A DNA stretch of 64,000 nucleotides from Mucilaginibacter gossypiicola. GTDB lineage: Bacteria; Bacteroidota; Bacteroidia; Sphingobacteriales; Sphingobacteriaceae. This document shows, piece after piece, positions 1 to 10,200 of the stretch (positions are counted from its first letter, which is position 1; each line of letters begins with the position of its first letter). Both the position numbers and the translations under genes were made by a program. Below the pieces are notes generated by a model. The model saw only the letters and a program-made list of their open reading frames with translations, was not told where the DNA came from and made no database searches. Location of the stretch: positions 62,001 through 126,000 of the forward strand of contig NZ_FOCL01000017.1 of the NCBI RefSeq assembly GCF_900110105.1, given 5' to 3'.

Positions 1-1523
1 TGTGCATTATACTCCTGCCCGTACGGGCTCATGGTAGTAGCCATGTACAGGTTGGATTTACCACCATCGTAGTTGTTGTTATTGAAGAACATGTTGGCCC
101 CCGCACTAAGCCATGATGTTATATTGGCATCAAGATTTGAGCGGATGTTGAAGCGATGAAACTGATAGCCCTTTAAAATGCCCTTTTCCTGGGTATAATC
201 ACCAGAAACATAATATTTAACATCGGCAGTACCACCGGATACGTTGAGGGAATGATTTTGAATAAACCCCTGCTGCGAAATTGCCTTAATCCAGTCGGTT
301 TCCTTTCCATTCTTGTAATTATCCTGCTCATACAAATTAGGTACAGGTGCCGGGGTTTTGCCAGCCTGAGCGTCATAATCCAGGTTTTTCTGTACGTATT
401 CGGCGCCTCCCATAGGCTTCACTTCATGAGCCATATACTCGGGCCCGGCCCATGCACTGTATTGCACAGCCGGTTTACCTGTTTTGCCTTTTTTAGTGGT
501 TACTATGATCACACCATTTGAGCCCCTGGTACCGTAAATAGCTGTAGCCGAAGCATCCTTTAATACCTGCACCGATTCTACATCATTGGTATTGATATCG
601 TTATACGAACCATTGTAAGGCACTCCATCCAAAACAACGAGCGGCGAATTACTTGCTGTAATAGAATGCAATCCACGTACATAAATAGAGCTTACAGAAC
701 CCGGCGCGGATGAACCTGAAGTTATGTTCATTCCGGGAACTGAGCCTTCAATAGATTGCAGGATATTGGTAACCGGTAAATTCTCCAGTCGTTGTTTTGA
801 TATAGAGGTGATTGAACCTGTAACATCACTTCTTTTTTGACTGCCATAACCTACCACAACCACCTGCGATAGCTCCTTTGAACTTTCCTTTAACGTGATG
901 GTTAATGTATTTTGATTAGCAACAGGCACCTGCTGATCCTCATATCCTATTGATGAAATAACCAGCACACTGGTTGGCAGGATATTTTTCAGTTCAAACT
1001 TTCCTTCGGCATCAGTAACCGTGCCCCTGTTTCCGCCCTGTACCCTGATGGTAACACCCGGAAGTACCTGCCCCGCTGCATTAACCACAGTACCTTTTAT
1101 ATTGATATTGGCTACAACACTAATAACAGGAAAAGGCTGAACGCCCACGTTCTCATCCTGCTTTTCGGCGGCTTTGATCACTATCGTTTTTTCGAAGAAT
1201 GTATAATCAAGCGCTGTGCCCAGCAAGCATTGTTTGATAACTTCATCCAAAGATGCGTTAACAAATCTGGCATCAATTTTTGACGAAGCGTTCAACTTAC
1301 CTGCCTGATACAGTACGTCATAGCCGGTTTGTTTTTTTATTTGTTTAAAAACCTGTTTTAATGTCACATCTTTTTGTGTGAGATTAAGTTTTTGGCCAAA
1401 AGATGAAGCACTTACCTGCATCATCGTGACAAATAATAAAAGAATGGTAAGTTTCATCATCAACAGTAATTTGGGTACACGGCATTGCAGCCAACGTAAA
1501 AATTCAGGGTAAAATTTATACAT
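1..1523 (-). CDS. SusC/RagA-type TonB-dependent receptor, N-terminal part (cut by window edge)
   Basis: Outer-membrane TonB-dependent importer that works with a SusD lipoprotein to take up oligosaccharides or similar ligands. The reading frame is open from the ATG at 1521-1523 to the window edge (about 507 codons), so the C-terminal barrel is missing. A signal peptide (about residues 18-42) is followed by an STN domain (about 45-115), a carboxypeptidase-regulatory-like domain (about 125-205) and the plug domain with the family hallmarks VVVGYG and IYGTRGSNGVIIVTTK. The STN domain is the part that talks to a FecR anti-sigma factor, and the two genes upstream are FecR and an ECF sigma factor. 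This fits a cell-surface signalling operon. The ligand cannot be told from this fragment. Family assignment is very secure. Confidence 0.95.
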   Translation of the reverse strand, partial: MYKFYPEFLRWLQCRVPKLLLMMKLTILLLFVTMMQVSASSFGQKLNLTQKDVTLKQVFKQIKKQTGYDVLYQAGKLNASSKIDARFVNASLDEVIKQCLLGTALDYTFFEKTIVIKAAEKQDENVGVQPFPVISVVANINIKGTVVNAAGQVLPGVTIRVQGGNRGTVTDAEGKFELKNILPTSVLVISSIGYEDQQVPVANQNTLTITLKESSKELSQVVVVGYGSQKRSDVTGSITSISKQRLENLPVTNILQSIEGSVPGMNITSGSSAPGSVSSIYVRGLHSITASNSPLVVLDGVPYNGSYNDINTNDVESVQVLKDASATAIYGTRGSNGVIIVTTKKGKTGKPAVQYSAWAGPEYMAHEVKPMGGAEYVQKNLDYDAQAGKTPAPVPNLYEQDNYKNGKETDWIKAISQQGFIQNHSLNVSGGTADVKYYVSGDYTQEKGILKGYQFHRFNIRSNLDANITSWLSAGANMFFNNNNYDGGKSNLYMATTMSPYGQEYNA

Positions 1524-1588
1524 TTGGGTATCTGTTTAAGTTAGAAATAGTATTCGACACACTTGTTCGGTTTAATCAGATGACTTTT

Positions 1589-1611
1589 CAGGGGTGCTTC
1601 CAACACCCCTG
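1589..1611. other. Short perfect hairpin between FecR and susC genes
   Basis: CAGGGGTG, a 7-nt loop, then CACCCCTG form a perfect 8-bp stem in the 171-bp gap between the anti-sigma gene and the receptor gene. On the minus strand, the direction of transcription, no T-run follows. It is therefore more likely an mRNA structure or weak attenuator than an intrinsic terminator. Function unknown. Confidence 0.4.
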
Positions 1612-1694
1612 TTTTCATGACTGATCTCCCGTTTTTTTTTTACGTTTTTTATGGAGATTTCTGGTTCGTCTTCATTTGGTTATTGGTTTATATG

Positions 1695-2834
1695 TTAATT
1701 AGTTATAACTATCAGGTTATCCTGAACCTTGAAATGGGCCACATTAGTTAGCTCAAGCGTTTTAATAACCTGCGATACATTTTTATACTTTGATACTGTA
1801 CCGCTAAAATTCAAAGCCCGCAGGGATCTGTCTTTAAATTCAACCTTAACATTATACCAGCGGGATACTTTTTTCATGATGCCTTCCAAATTTTCATCAC
1901 TAAATTGGAAGTATCCGTTTTTCCAGGCAACGGCATCGTCGGTATCTACTTCCTCAACATTCAAAATACGGGTACTAACCGTCGACTGCTGCCCTGGTTT
2001 AATAACTATGTTTTGATGGTTTGCTGCTGCAGTAACCTTCACCGATCCTTCTATTAATGTGGTAGCGGTAGCTTTTTCGTCGGTGTAAGCGTTAACATTA
2101 AAGTGCGTGCCCAGTACTTCTACCAGTTGTTGCCGGGTTTTTACCCTAAACGGAACCGCTTTATTATGAAACACCTCAAAATAAGCCTCGCCAATTAGCT
2201 CCACCAGGCGTTCATTACCAGCAAATGTTACGGGATATTTAAGCGAAGAACCTGCATTTAGCCAAACGTGGGTACCATCGGGCAATACAACCTGGTATTG
2301 TTCGCCCATAGCAGTGCTTAGGGTGTTAAATTGCATTGTTGAGCCGGCGGGGTTAGCACTATGGCTTGTGGTATAAATAAGCTCGCCCTTGCTGTTTTTA
2401 CTGATGGTAACCCCGGTTTCATTAGCAAGCTGACCATTAAGCGTTTGACTTAATATTATTTTTTTGCCATTTGCCAGCGTGAGGGTAGCTTGATTTTTTC
2501 CGGGTGCTACGTCATTATTGGCTAAGCGGCCAGGTGTTTCCGACCCTTTTTTATACGATAAAAGATAACCACCGACCAAAACAAATATGGCTAACGAGGC
2601 AGCAACAGCCATACCATACCATAAATATGACCGCTTATTAGATTCCGGATACTTTTTTATGAGCTTCCAAACCTCATCAACATCATTTTCACGTTCATGA
2701 TCATCCATTAAAAATGGAGATTCGCCGTTATGTTCCAGGTACCAGCTTTCCAAAAACGCCTTGTCTTCAGGAGTTGCATTACCAGCTCTGTAGCGTGCTA
2801 ACAATTTATTTAATTCACGTTCTTCCATCCTCAT
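1695..2834 (-). CDS. FecR-family anti-sigma factor
   Basis: Inner-membrane anti-sigma factor that holds the adjacent ECF sigma factor inactive until the partner TonB-dependent receptor signals. The 379-residue protein has a cytoplasmic N-terminal region (about 1-70), one membrane segment (about 72-93, WYGMAVAASLAIFVLVGGYL), a periplasmic FecR domain (about 165-260, with LPDGTHVWLNAGSSLKYP) and a C-terminal DUF4974-type domain (about 310-372) typical of Bacteroidota. It sits between the ECF sigma gene (90 bp upstream) and the STN-containing receptor gene (171 bp downstream), the canonical order. Two ATG codons two residues apart (2834 and 2828) could both start it. Confidence 0.95.
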   Translation of the reverse strand: MRMEERELNKLLARYRAGNATPEDKAFLESWYLEHNGESPFLMDDHERENDVDEVWKLIKKYPESNKRSYLWYGMAVAASLAIFVLVGGYLLSYKKGSETPGRLANNDVAPGKNQATLTLANGKKIILSQTLNGQLANETGVTISKNSKGELIYTTSHSANPAGSTMQFNTLSTAMGEQYQVVLPDGTHVWLNAGSSLKYPVTFAGNERLVELIGEAYFEVFHNKAVPFRVKTRQQLVEVLGTHFNVNAYTDEKATATTLIEGSVKVTAAANHQNIVIKPGQQSTVSTRILNVEEVDTDDAVAWKNGYFQFSDENLEGIMKKVSRWYNVKVEFKDRSLRALNFSGTVSKYKNVSQVIKTLELTNVAHFKVQDNLIVITN

Positions 2835-2924
2835 TAAAGGTTTTTAATACCTTAATTATTGGTAAGGAAATATTGCGGGATGGAACAGGTAGAAGAAATT
2901 GAGAAATATTTTTTTTGAAGAGAA

Positions 2925-3503
2925 TTAACGGTATAACAACATAAGCAGGCAGGTCAGGATACCCAATTTCACTTTCAGGATCCGCAGAGCGTTGGTGATC
3001 TGTTTACTTACCGTTTGCTCTGATATATGCAGTTTCCAGGCAATTTCTTTATGGCTCAGATATTCTTTTCGGCTCAGTTCAAATACCTCTTTCATTTTAG
3101 GCGGCAGCATCGCTATCTCTCTTTCAATATGCGCCTTCAACTGATTTTCCCGCACCCTGTGATCGGTTACTACACTTTCATGCATTGAAAACGATTTCAT
3201 AGAATTAAGATATTTCTCCTGTACCAGGCCGCGGGTTATTTTATTTAACACAGCATTGCGAACAGCACCATACAGGTAGCCCGATAAATTCCCTGTAAAT
3301 TCAATATGCTGCCGCTTTGCCCATAAATAGGTAAAAACCTCCTGAATAATATCCATGGCTTCTTCCTTATCACGAAGTTTGTTTACTGCATGTGCGTGAA
3401 GGATATATTTATAACGGTCATAGATCTGCGCATAGGCCAGGTGATCGTCCTCTTTTAGCAGAACGATCAGATCATTGTCTGTTAAATTATGATAACCTGT
3501 CAT
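2925..3503 (-). CDS. ECF RNA polymerase sigma factor
   Basis: Sigma-70 family extracytoplasmic-function sigma factor that directs RNA polymerase to the receptor operon once released by FecR. Region 2 (YDRYKYILHAHAVNKL, then DIIQEVFTYLW) and region 4 with a helix-turn-helix (YLSHKEIAWKLHISEQTVSKQI) are both clear. The frame is open up to an ATG at 3551. I chose the ATG at 3501-3503 because the family in this phylum normally begins close to the motif TGYHNLTDNDLI. A short hydrophobic C-terminal tail (GILTCLLMLLY) follows region 4, as in many Bacteroidota ECF factors of FecR operons. Two LacI-type palindromes lie 176 and 356 bp upstream. Confidence 0.93.
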   Translation of the reverse strand: MTGYHNLTDNDLIVLLKEDDHLAYAQIYDRYKYILHAHAVNKLRDKEEAMDIIQEVFTYLWAKRQHIEFTGNLSGYLYGAVRNAVLNKITRGLVQEKYLNSMKSFSMHESVVTDHRVRENQLKAHIEREIAMLPPKMKEVFELSRKEYLSHKEIAWKLHISEQTVSKQITNALRILKVKLGILTCLLMLLYR

Positions 3504-3678
3504 TGCCCAATATTTTAAAAGACGATCCGTCTTTAACAAAAGTTCCTTCAATCAGCATTGACCGACGTAACGCCATACATGATCAAATCATTAACGGTTT
3601 ATTATTAAATCTTAAAGAATATTGGAAGTTAGGTTATCGTATTTCCTTTCTGAAAACTAAAGGGGCACAAACACTTCG

Positions 3679-3688
3679 CAAACGTTTG
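3679..3688. promoter_or_regulatory. LacI-type operator-like palindrome, copy 1
   Basis: The perfect palindrome CAAACGTTTG, in the wider context TTCGCAAACGTTTGTGTT, resembles the centre of LacI/PurR/CcpA-family operators (central CG, AAAC/GTTT arms). It lies upstream of the ECF sigma gene. No LacI-family gene is in the window, so the link is inference. Confidence 0.45.
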
Positions 3689-3858
3689 TGTTCAGATGCG
3701 CTCTCACGCTTACGCTTACGGTAAAATCACTACAAATACTGCCATAATATATCAAGCAGGCATTTTAATAACATTATCACCCGCATTTAGCGAATATTAT
3801 TTCAAAAAATAAAGCCAATAAGCTTATTCATGATACCAGATTGGATTTTTACTTCAAA

Positions 3859-3868
3859 CAAACGTTTG
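3859..3868. promoter_or_regulatory. LacI-type operator-like palindrome, copy 2
   Basis: Second exact copy of CAAACGTTTG, in the context AAACAAACGTTTGCGTAC, exactly 180 bp from copy 1. Two spaced copies in one non-coding gap would suit binding by a dimeric or looping repressor or activator. Confidence 0.45.
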
Positions 3869-4075
3869 CGTACATAAAAAAATGGCAGTCATGACGCTTT
3901 ATCCTGGTACATTGGGTGAGGAATCGGCATTAGGGATTAACCTTGGGGAGATATTCATCTTCTGGGCTGTTCTGTATTAACTACGAAAACAATTAAGACC
4001 TATTATTACTTATTTATAATTATATTATAACACGAGGAATGGTAAATAGGGATTCCAATCAGACACTGCATTAGT

Positions 4076-5260
4076 TCAGGCTGTCATTGGTATTGTAAAC
4101 CAGAAAGTGCTGCCCAGGCCCTGTTCACTTTCGACACCAATTTCACCGCCATGTTGTTTAACAATCTCAGCGCAGATATATAGCCCCAGCCCCAAACCAG
4201 CCTGCGGTGTGCCATTTTCAGAACGGAAATATCGCTTGAATATATGTGGTAATTGATCAGACCCAATGCCCGGGCCTTTATCTGTAACATAAATGCGTAA
4301 AACCTCTGCCAACCGGTGTACCCGGACCAAAATGACCAGAGAATCCGGAGCGTATTTCATGGCATTCTCTACCAGGTTAACCAATACCTGTTCTATTTTT
4401 TCCTTATCAGCGAATACCTGAACGGATAAATCGCCTTCAATATCCAGCTCATGTTTGCCGGAGACTTTTACAAAATCACAGCAGTTACTAATGAGCTCAC
4501 CTATATCAAAAAACGTTTTTTCAAGATTATATTTTCGCGCAGCAAGCCTGCTTGTATCAAACAGGTCGTTCACCAGATATGTGAGTTTGTTCACACTCCT
4601 GTTGGCCTGTTCAATCATTGCTTTTTGCAAATCAGCGGGGCCATCCTGATAGGTATGTAAAACCTGAATTGCAGCCTTTAAAGCGGTAACGGGAGTGCGC
4701 ATTTCGTGGCTGGCTATAGCAATAAATTCGTCCCGCTGCTGTAGCAGCGAAAGATTATCGAACCTTAACTGTGTTTGTTCCATTGCCACATCTGCAAGTT
4801 TTCTTAACAGCTTTTTTTCCTTTTCGGTAAGCGAGCGGGGCTCGGTATCAATAAGGCACAATGTACCGATAATATAACCGTCGGGCGAAATAATCGGTGC
4901 TCCGGCATAAAACCGGATACGCAATTTATCCGTGACATAGGGGTGATTAACAAAAAGTTCATGTTTATGTGTATCCTCAACCAGGAGCAGGTCTGGCTGA
5001 AGGATGGCCACCGAGCAAAAACCCACACTCCGGCTCACATATTGAAGCCCGTTCAGACCAACCTCCGCTTTAATAAATTCAGTATCAGCATTCAAAAAAG
5101 AAATATGGCTAATCGGGCATGAGAATAACTCACATGCAAGCTCGCATATGCTGTCGAAGGCTTTCTCCCGGTGTGAATTAAATATCTGATAACGTTCCAA
5201 CGCCGCAATTCGCTCGGTATCGTTATCCGGTATCAGGTTAATTCCGTAAACGTTATTCAT
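4076..5260 (-). CDS. GAF-domain sensor histidine kinase
   Basis: Soluble-looking two-component sensor kinase of 394 residues with no membrane segment. An N-terminal GAF domain (about 20-165, with FYAGAPIISPDGYIIGTLCLID) senses a small ligand or redox state. A HisKA dimerisation domain follows, with phosphoacceptor His185 in SHEMRTP. The C-terminal HATPase_c domain has an N box (NLVENAMKYAP), G1 (DKGPGIG) and G2 (GLGLGLYI). All catalytic boxes are intact. No response regulator gene is adjacent, so its partner is elsewhere. The gene stands alone between two long gaps. Confidence 0.93.
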   Translation of the reverse strand: MNNVYGINLIPDNDTERIAALERYQIFNSHREKAFDSICELACELFSCPISHISFLNADTEFIKAEVGLNGLQYVSRSVGFCSVAILQPDLLLVEDTHKHELFVNHPYVTDKLRIRFYAGAPIISPDGYIIGTLCLIDTEPRSLTEKEKKLLRKLADVAMEQTQLRFDNLSLLQQRDEFIAIASHEMRTPVTALKAAIQVLHTYQDGPADLQKAMIEQANRSVNKLTYLVNDLFDTSRLAARKYNLEKTFFDIGELISNCCDFVKVSGKHELDIEGDLSVQVFADKEKIEQVLVNLVENAMKYAPDSLVILVRVHRLAEVLRIYVTDKGPGIGSDQLPHIFKRYFRSENGTPQAGLGLGLYICAEIVKQHGGEIGVESEQGLGSTFWFTIPMTA

Positions 5261-5514
5261 AAGGTGGTTATAGGTTTCACAAAAGCTAATATATAATATT
5301 TATTAATTAATTTTTATAAGCAATGCGCAAATACATTATTGCCGTCTAATAAGATTCGTTTCAATGTATAATTGTTTCCAAATTCGTTAATTATAAATAC
5401 TACCTACCCGGTAAAATTCAACCTGCTGCTCAAATTGCAAAACTGTGTAAACAGCCCAAAGCATGCGTTTTGTAATTTTAATGAAATAATCCTGTAACAT
5501 AACGGTGATAGTTG

Positions 5515-5946
5515 ATGCAGAGGCATATAACTCATAAAAAATTCAGAATTGATAAACAGTTTTGTCAAAGAAACCATTTTCAAAGAGTTTTCACAAAACA
5601 GGCAAAATTGACCAGGTTGTTTAAACATATCGTCCGGCTAAGCTTAGTAGCCATCATTTTCTTCTCTTTACAAGGGGAAGTGATTGTGCGCTACGTACAA
5701 ATATTCCGTACCGGAACTGAGCATGCAACGGATCTGATAAAAAAGAATAACGAACACCAGCGCCTGGTGAAACTGCAATGTTATACGCAAAAATTCCATG
5801 TAGTTGGGCTTCCACCGCAGTTAACTTTTGCATTTAGCCCATCAATACAATATCTGCCGGCAAAAATACATCCCGTTTCCGGAACCTTTATCTTCCCGGC
5901 AACTAAGTTTGCCACCAATACCTTACGAGGCCCTCCACGCAGTTAA
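5515..5946 (+). CDS. Small exported protein of unknown function preceding RND efflux genes
   Basis: A frame of about 143 codons. The N-terminal 32 residues are basic, followed by a hydrophobic segment (about residues 35-52, VRLSLVAIIFFSLQG) that looks like a signal peptide or anchor, and a C-terminal part ending TNTLRGPPRS. Short proteins of this shape, ending in a RGPPR-type tail, often precede efflux genes in Bacteroidota; I recall them only as hypothetical. The gene reads in the same direction as the RND genes, 105 bp upstream, and is probably co-transcribed. No in-frame ATG other than 5515 lies before the hydrophobic segment; the unusually long basic leader makes the start uncertain. Function unknown. 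Confidence 0.55.
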   Translation: MQRHITHKKFRIDKQFCQRNHFQRVFTKQAKLTRLFKHIVRLSLVAIIFFSLQGEVIVRYVQIFRTGTEHATDLIKKNNEHQRLVKLQCYTQKFHVVGLPPQLTFAFSPSIQYLPAKIHPVSGTFIFPATKFATNTLRGPPRS

Positions 5947-6051
5947 AACACCCCTTTATTAGTATCGGGCCATCTGGCCTTTTTATCAATCGAAATGAAT
6001 TGTAAATGCATTAGCGTGCTTTTACGGGCTATTTCCTAACTGCGTTTTTTT

Positions 6052-7206
6052 ATGAAATCATATCAAAAAATCTTATCCATTTTTTTGCCGTTGCTTATTG
6101 TTTCAGCACTGTATTCATGCAGCAATTCGGGATCGGCAGCTTCAAATACAGCTCCAAAAGTATTCACTACAATAAAACTTGCTCCGCGCCAGGCGGAGGT
6201 CAATGACGACTACCCCGCATCGATATTAGGGATCCAAAATATCGAGATCAGACCTAAAATTGATGGCTATGTTGAAGACATTTATGTTGATGAGGGAGCG
6301 AGCGTGAAACGCGGTCAGCTTCTTTTCCGCATCAACGCCCCTCAGTACGAACAAAATGTAGCAACTGCAGAAGCCAATATCAAAATAGCTATTGCCGATG
6401 TAAACGCCGCAAAAATGCAGGTTGACAAAGTGCGGCCTATTGTTGAACAGGATATTGTAAGCCCCTATGAATTAAAAGCAGCCCAGTATACCTTAGACTC
6501 AAAACTGGCCGCCTTGGCCCAGGCCAAAGCGGCGCTTAATAACGCTAAAACCAACCTGAGCTATACTACCATTTATAGCCCCGCCGATGGGGTGATTGGG
6601 ATACTTCCCTATAAAATAGGGAGCCTGGTTAGCAGTACCACCACAAATCCGCTTACTACCGTATCAAATATTGAAAGTGTGTACGCGTACTTCTCCATCA
6701 ACGAAAAGCAAGGGCTTGATTTTTTTCAGGCAGCTAAAGGCGGAACAATGCAGCAGAAATTGAACACACTGCCGCCGGTTACGCTGGTACTTGCTAATGG
6801 CACACAACTGGCAGGCAAAGGCAAAATTGAAACTGCAAGCGGCCTTATCAATTCCAACACTGGCTCTATCAATATACGCGCAACTTTCAGCAATCCCGGA
6901 GGCCTGGTGCGAAGCGGTAGTAGCGCCATTGTCCGCATTCCTAAAACAATTCCTGATGCAATTATGATACCTCAAAAATCAACGTATCAAATCCAGGGAA
7001 AAATATTCGCTTATGTAGTGGATACAGATGGCAAAGTAAAATCGCAGGAACTGGAGATCAGCGCAAGCCCCGGTCAGCTTTACGTAGTTGATAAAGGATT
7101 GAAAGCCGGCCAGCAAATAGTAGTTGATGGCATTGCGTCCCTGAGGGAAGGATTGCAGATTAAGCCTCAGGTGCTTAACGCCGACGCAGTTTATAGCAAC
7201 CCCTAA
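6052..7206 (+). CDS. RND efflux periplasmic adaptor (MFP/HlyD family)
   Basis: Membrane-fusion protein that links the inner-membrane RND pump to the outer-membrane channel. A lipoprotein signal with Cys23 (ALYSC) indicates anchoring by lipid. The protein has a split biotinyl-lipoyl domain (about 60-100 and 165-200, PKIDGYVEDIYVDEGASVKRG and SPADGVIGILPYKIGS), an alpha-hairpin between them, and beta-barrel and membrane-proximal domains after that. Length 384 is normal for AcrA/MexA relatives. It is the first gene of a three-gene operon with the pump (26 bp downstream) and channel. Confidence 0.95.
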   Translation: MKSYQKILSIFLPLLIVSALYSCSNSGSAASNTAPKVFTTIKLAPRQAEVNDDYPASILGIQNIEIRPKIDGYVEDIYVDEGASVKRGQLLFRINAPQYEQNVATAEANIKIAIADVNAAKMQVDKVRPIVEQDIVSPYELKAAQYTLDSKLAALAQAKAALNNAKTNLSYTTIYSPADGVIGILPYKIGSLVSSTTTNPLTTVSNIESVYAYFSINEKQGLDFFQAAKGGTMQQKLNTLPPVTLVLANGTQLAGKGKIETASGLINSNTGSINIRATFSNPGGLVRSGSSAIVRIPKTIPDAIMIPQKSTYQIQGKIFAYVVDTDGKVKSQELEISASPGQLYVVDKGLKAGQQIVVDGIASLREGLQIKPQVLNADAVYSNP

Positions 7207-7232
7207 CCTTTTAGTTCACTAAAGTTCAGATC

Positions 7233-10200
7233 ATGTTAAAAAAATTCATCGAACGGCCGGTTTTGTCAACCGTCGTTTCCATCATAATCGTAACCATAGG
7301 TGTCGTAGGCTTGCTTACACTGCCTATATCTCAATATCCTGACATTGCCCCTCCTACGGTGCAGGTACAGGCCACCTATAATGGCGCCAACGCCGATGTA
7401 GTACTAAAAACCGTCATCATCCCGCTCGAACAGCAGATCAATGGCGTCGAAAACATGGACTACATTACATCAACCGCCGGTAACGACGGTTCGGCAAATA
7501 TCACTGTAAGCTTTAAAGTTGGCAGTGATCCCAATCTGGCTGCGGTAAACGTCCAAAATGCAGTTTCACGGGCATCGGCCTTATTGCCGCAGGAGGTTAC
7601 CAAAGCAGGTGTAACGGTACAGAAAAAACAAACCAGCAGCCTGCTTACCTATTCTGTTTACAGTGAAAGCCCAGCCTACGATCAAACGTTTTTGCAAAAC
7701 TACGTTGATATCAACATTGTACCGGTTATTAAAAGGATCCAGGGTGTAGGCGACGCCTCATTGCCAAGCCAAATGGATTATTCCATGCGGATCTGGCTCA
7801 ATACGCAAAAAATGGCCTCCTACGGCCTGGTGCCTGCCGATATTAACGCAGCCCTCGCCGATCAGAATATACAAGCCGCACCCGGACAGTTTGGGGAGCG
7901 CGGCGGGCAGGCGTTTCAATATGTTATCACTTATCCCGGTACGCTAACTGATACCACACAATTTGGCAATATCGTTGTCCGTGCCAACTCCAGGAGCAGA
8001 ATATTACATTTGCGCGATGTGGCCAGGATAGAACTGGGTGCCCAAAACTATTTTACCACAACACGCATGAACGGGCATCCTGCCGTTTCTATAGATGTAT
8101 CGCAGATAGCAGGCTCAAATGCACACCAGGTGATACAGGAAACCGTTAAAGCAATGGCCGATGCGGCAAAAAACTTCCCTCCCGGCATCAAATACGTTAC
8201 GCTTCAAAACACGGATGATTTCCTCAACGCTTCTATAGATAAAGTGCTGCATACACTGTTTGAAGCATTTATATTGGTGTTTGTTGTGGTATTTATCTTT
8301 CTGCAGGATTTCCGGTCAACACTTATCCCGGCCATTTCTGTACCGGTTGCTATCATAGGCACTTTCTTCTTTTTAAAGCTATTCGGCTTTACGATCAACC
8401 TGCTTACTTTATTTGCCATCATTTTGGCGATAGGCATCGTAGTGGATGACGCGATTGTAGTGGTAGAGGCCGTTCACGCTAAGCTGGATTCCGGTTATCA
8501 TTCGGCCCGCGAAGCCAGCATTGACGCCATCAGCGAAATATCCGGGGCGATAGTTTCCATAACGCTGGTCATGTCGGCAGTATTTATCCCGGTAAGCTTC
8601 ATTGGCGGCTCCTCGGGTGTGTTTTATAAGCAATTCGGGCTCACGCTCGCTATCGCCATCGTTTTATCGGCCATAAATGCACTTACGTTAAGTCCGGCCT
8701 TGTGTGCGCTGTTTTTGAAAGGGCATGACGAAGAGGGCAAAAAAACAAGTTTTATCCAGCGATTTTACACCGCCTTTAATACAGGTTTCGATAATATCAG
8801 TAAAAAATACATCAGGGCGGTGAGTTTTTTCAGCAAAAAAACATGGATCCCCGTTTCTATCCTCGCCTTATTTGTTGTATTGCTTTATTTCGCCGCAAAG
8901 GCCACTCCTACAGGCTTTGTTCCTGCAGAGGATCTTGGCGCTATCAGCTGCAACATTTCTCTTCCACCAGGATCCTCGTTGGACCGTACCGACAAAGTTA
9001 CCCGCAAAATTGAAGCCCTGGCCCGCTCTATCCCCGAGGTTAACAATATATTAGGGATAAACGGCCGGAACCAACTGGCCGGAAACGGCAATAACTATGG
9101 CCTCGTGATCATGCGCTTGATCCCCTGGACTCAACGAAAACGGGACATCCAGGTCATTATTAAAGAGCTGATTGCCAAATCATCAAATATAACAGAAGCC
9201 GAAGTAAAGTTTACTTCGCCGCCAACTATCCAGGGTTTTGGCGCTACAAGCGGGTTCGCGTTTCAATTACAGGATAAAACAGGCGGCGATATTGCCAAGT
9301 TTTACAAAGTAAGTAAGGATTTCTTATCCGCACTTTCTGAAAGGCCCGAAATACAGTTCGCAACCACCGCATTTAACCCTAACTTTCCGCAGTATTTAAT
9401 GAATGTTAACGTGCCTAAAGTTAAAGAGGCAGGTTTAAACGTTACCGATATTACGGGTGCAATGCAAAGCTATTATGGTGGCCTGTATGCATCAAACATT
9501 ACACAATTCGGGCAGCAATACCGCGTAATAGTACAGGCATCGCCTGAATACCGGATGACCCCGGAAAGCCTGAACTCCGTTTTTGTACGTAACACCACAG
9601 GCGATATGGTGCCGATTACCGAATTTGTAACCCTTACGCAGAATTACGGCCCGCAATCAATTACCCGCTTTAACCTTTTTACTTCCATCAGTATTAATGG
9701 CACGCCTAATCCGGGGTTCAGTTCAGGACAGGCGGTTGCTGCTGTTCAGCAAGCGGCGGCACAACAGCTACCACAAGGTTACAGCTACGAGTATTCGGGT
9801 ATTACGCGTGAGGAACTTTCGGGCAACAGCCAAACCATATATATCTTTTTATTGTGCCTTGTATTCGTTTACCTGATATTGAGTGCCCAATATGAAAGCT
9901 ATATACTTCCGTTATCCATCCTGCTCACTATCCCTATAGGTATAGCAGGAGCTTTCATATTTGCTTATCTTTTTGGGATTGCCAACAATATTTATCTGCA
10001 AATAACGCTGATCATGCTTATCGGCCTGCTTTCCAAAAACGCCATCCTGATTGTTGAATTTGCCATTGAGCGCAGGCGTGCAGGGATGAGCATAACAGAA
10101 GCTGCCGTGAGCGGGGCCCAGGCAAGGTTACGGCCAATCCTCATGACTTCATTTGCCTTTATTCTCGGCCTTATACCACTAATGGTAGCTACCGGAGCCG

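Larger units (their letters stand above)
3504..4075. other. Non-coding gap between ECF sigma and histidine kinase genes
   Basis: This 570-bp region lies upstream of the sigma gene and downstream of the kinase gene. Besides the two CAAACGTTTG palindromes I see no supported gene. A 110-codon plus-strand frame reaching into it is antisense to the sigma gene and has no family features. Confidence 0.5.

Noticed and set aside
3392..3724. 110-codon plus-strand frame over the ECF sigma start
   Set aside because: It is antisense to the sigma factor for half its length and has no family features; the rest is Arg/Leu-rich translation of the regulatory gap.
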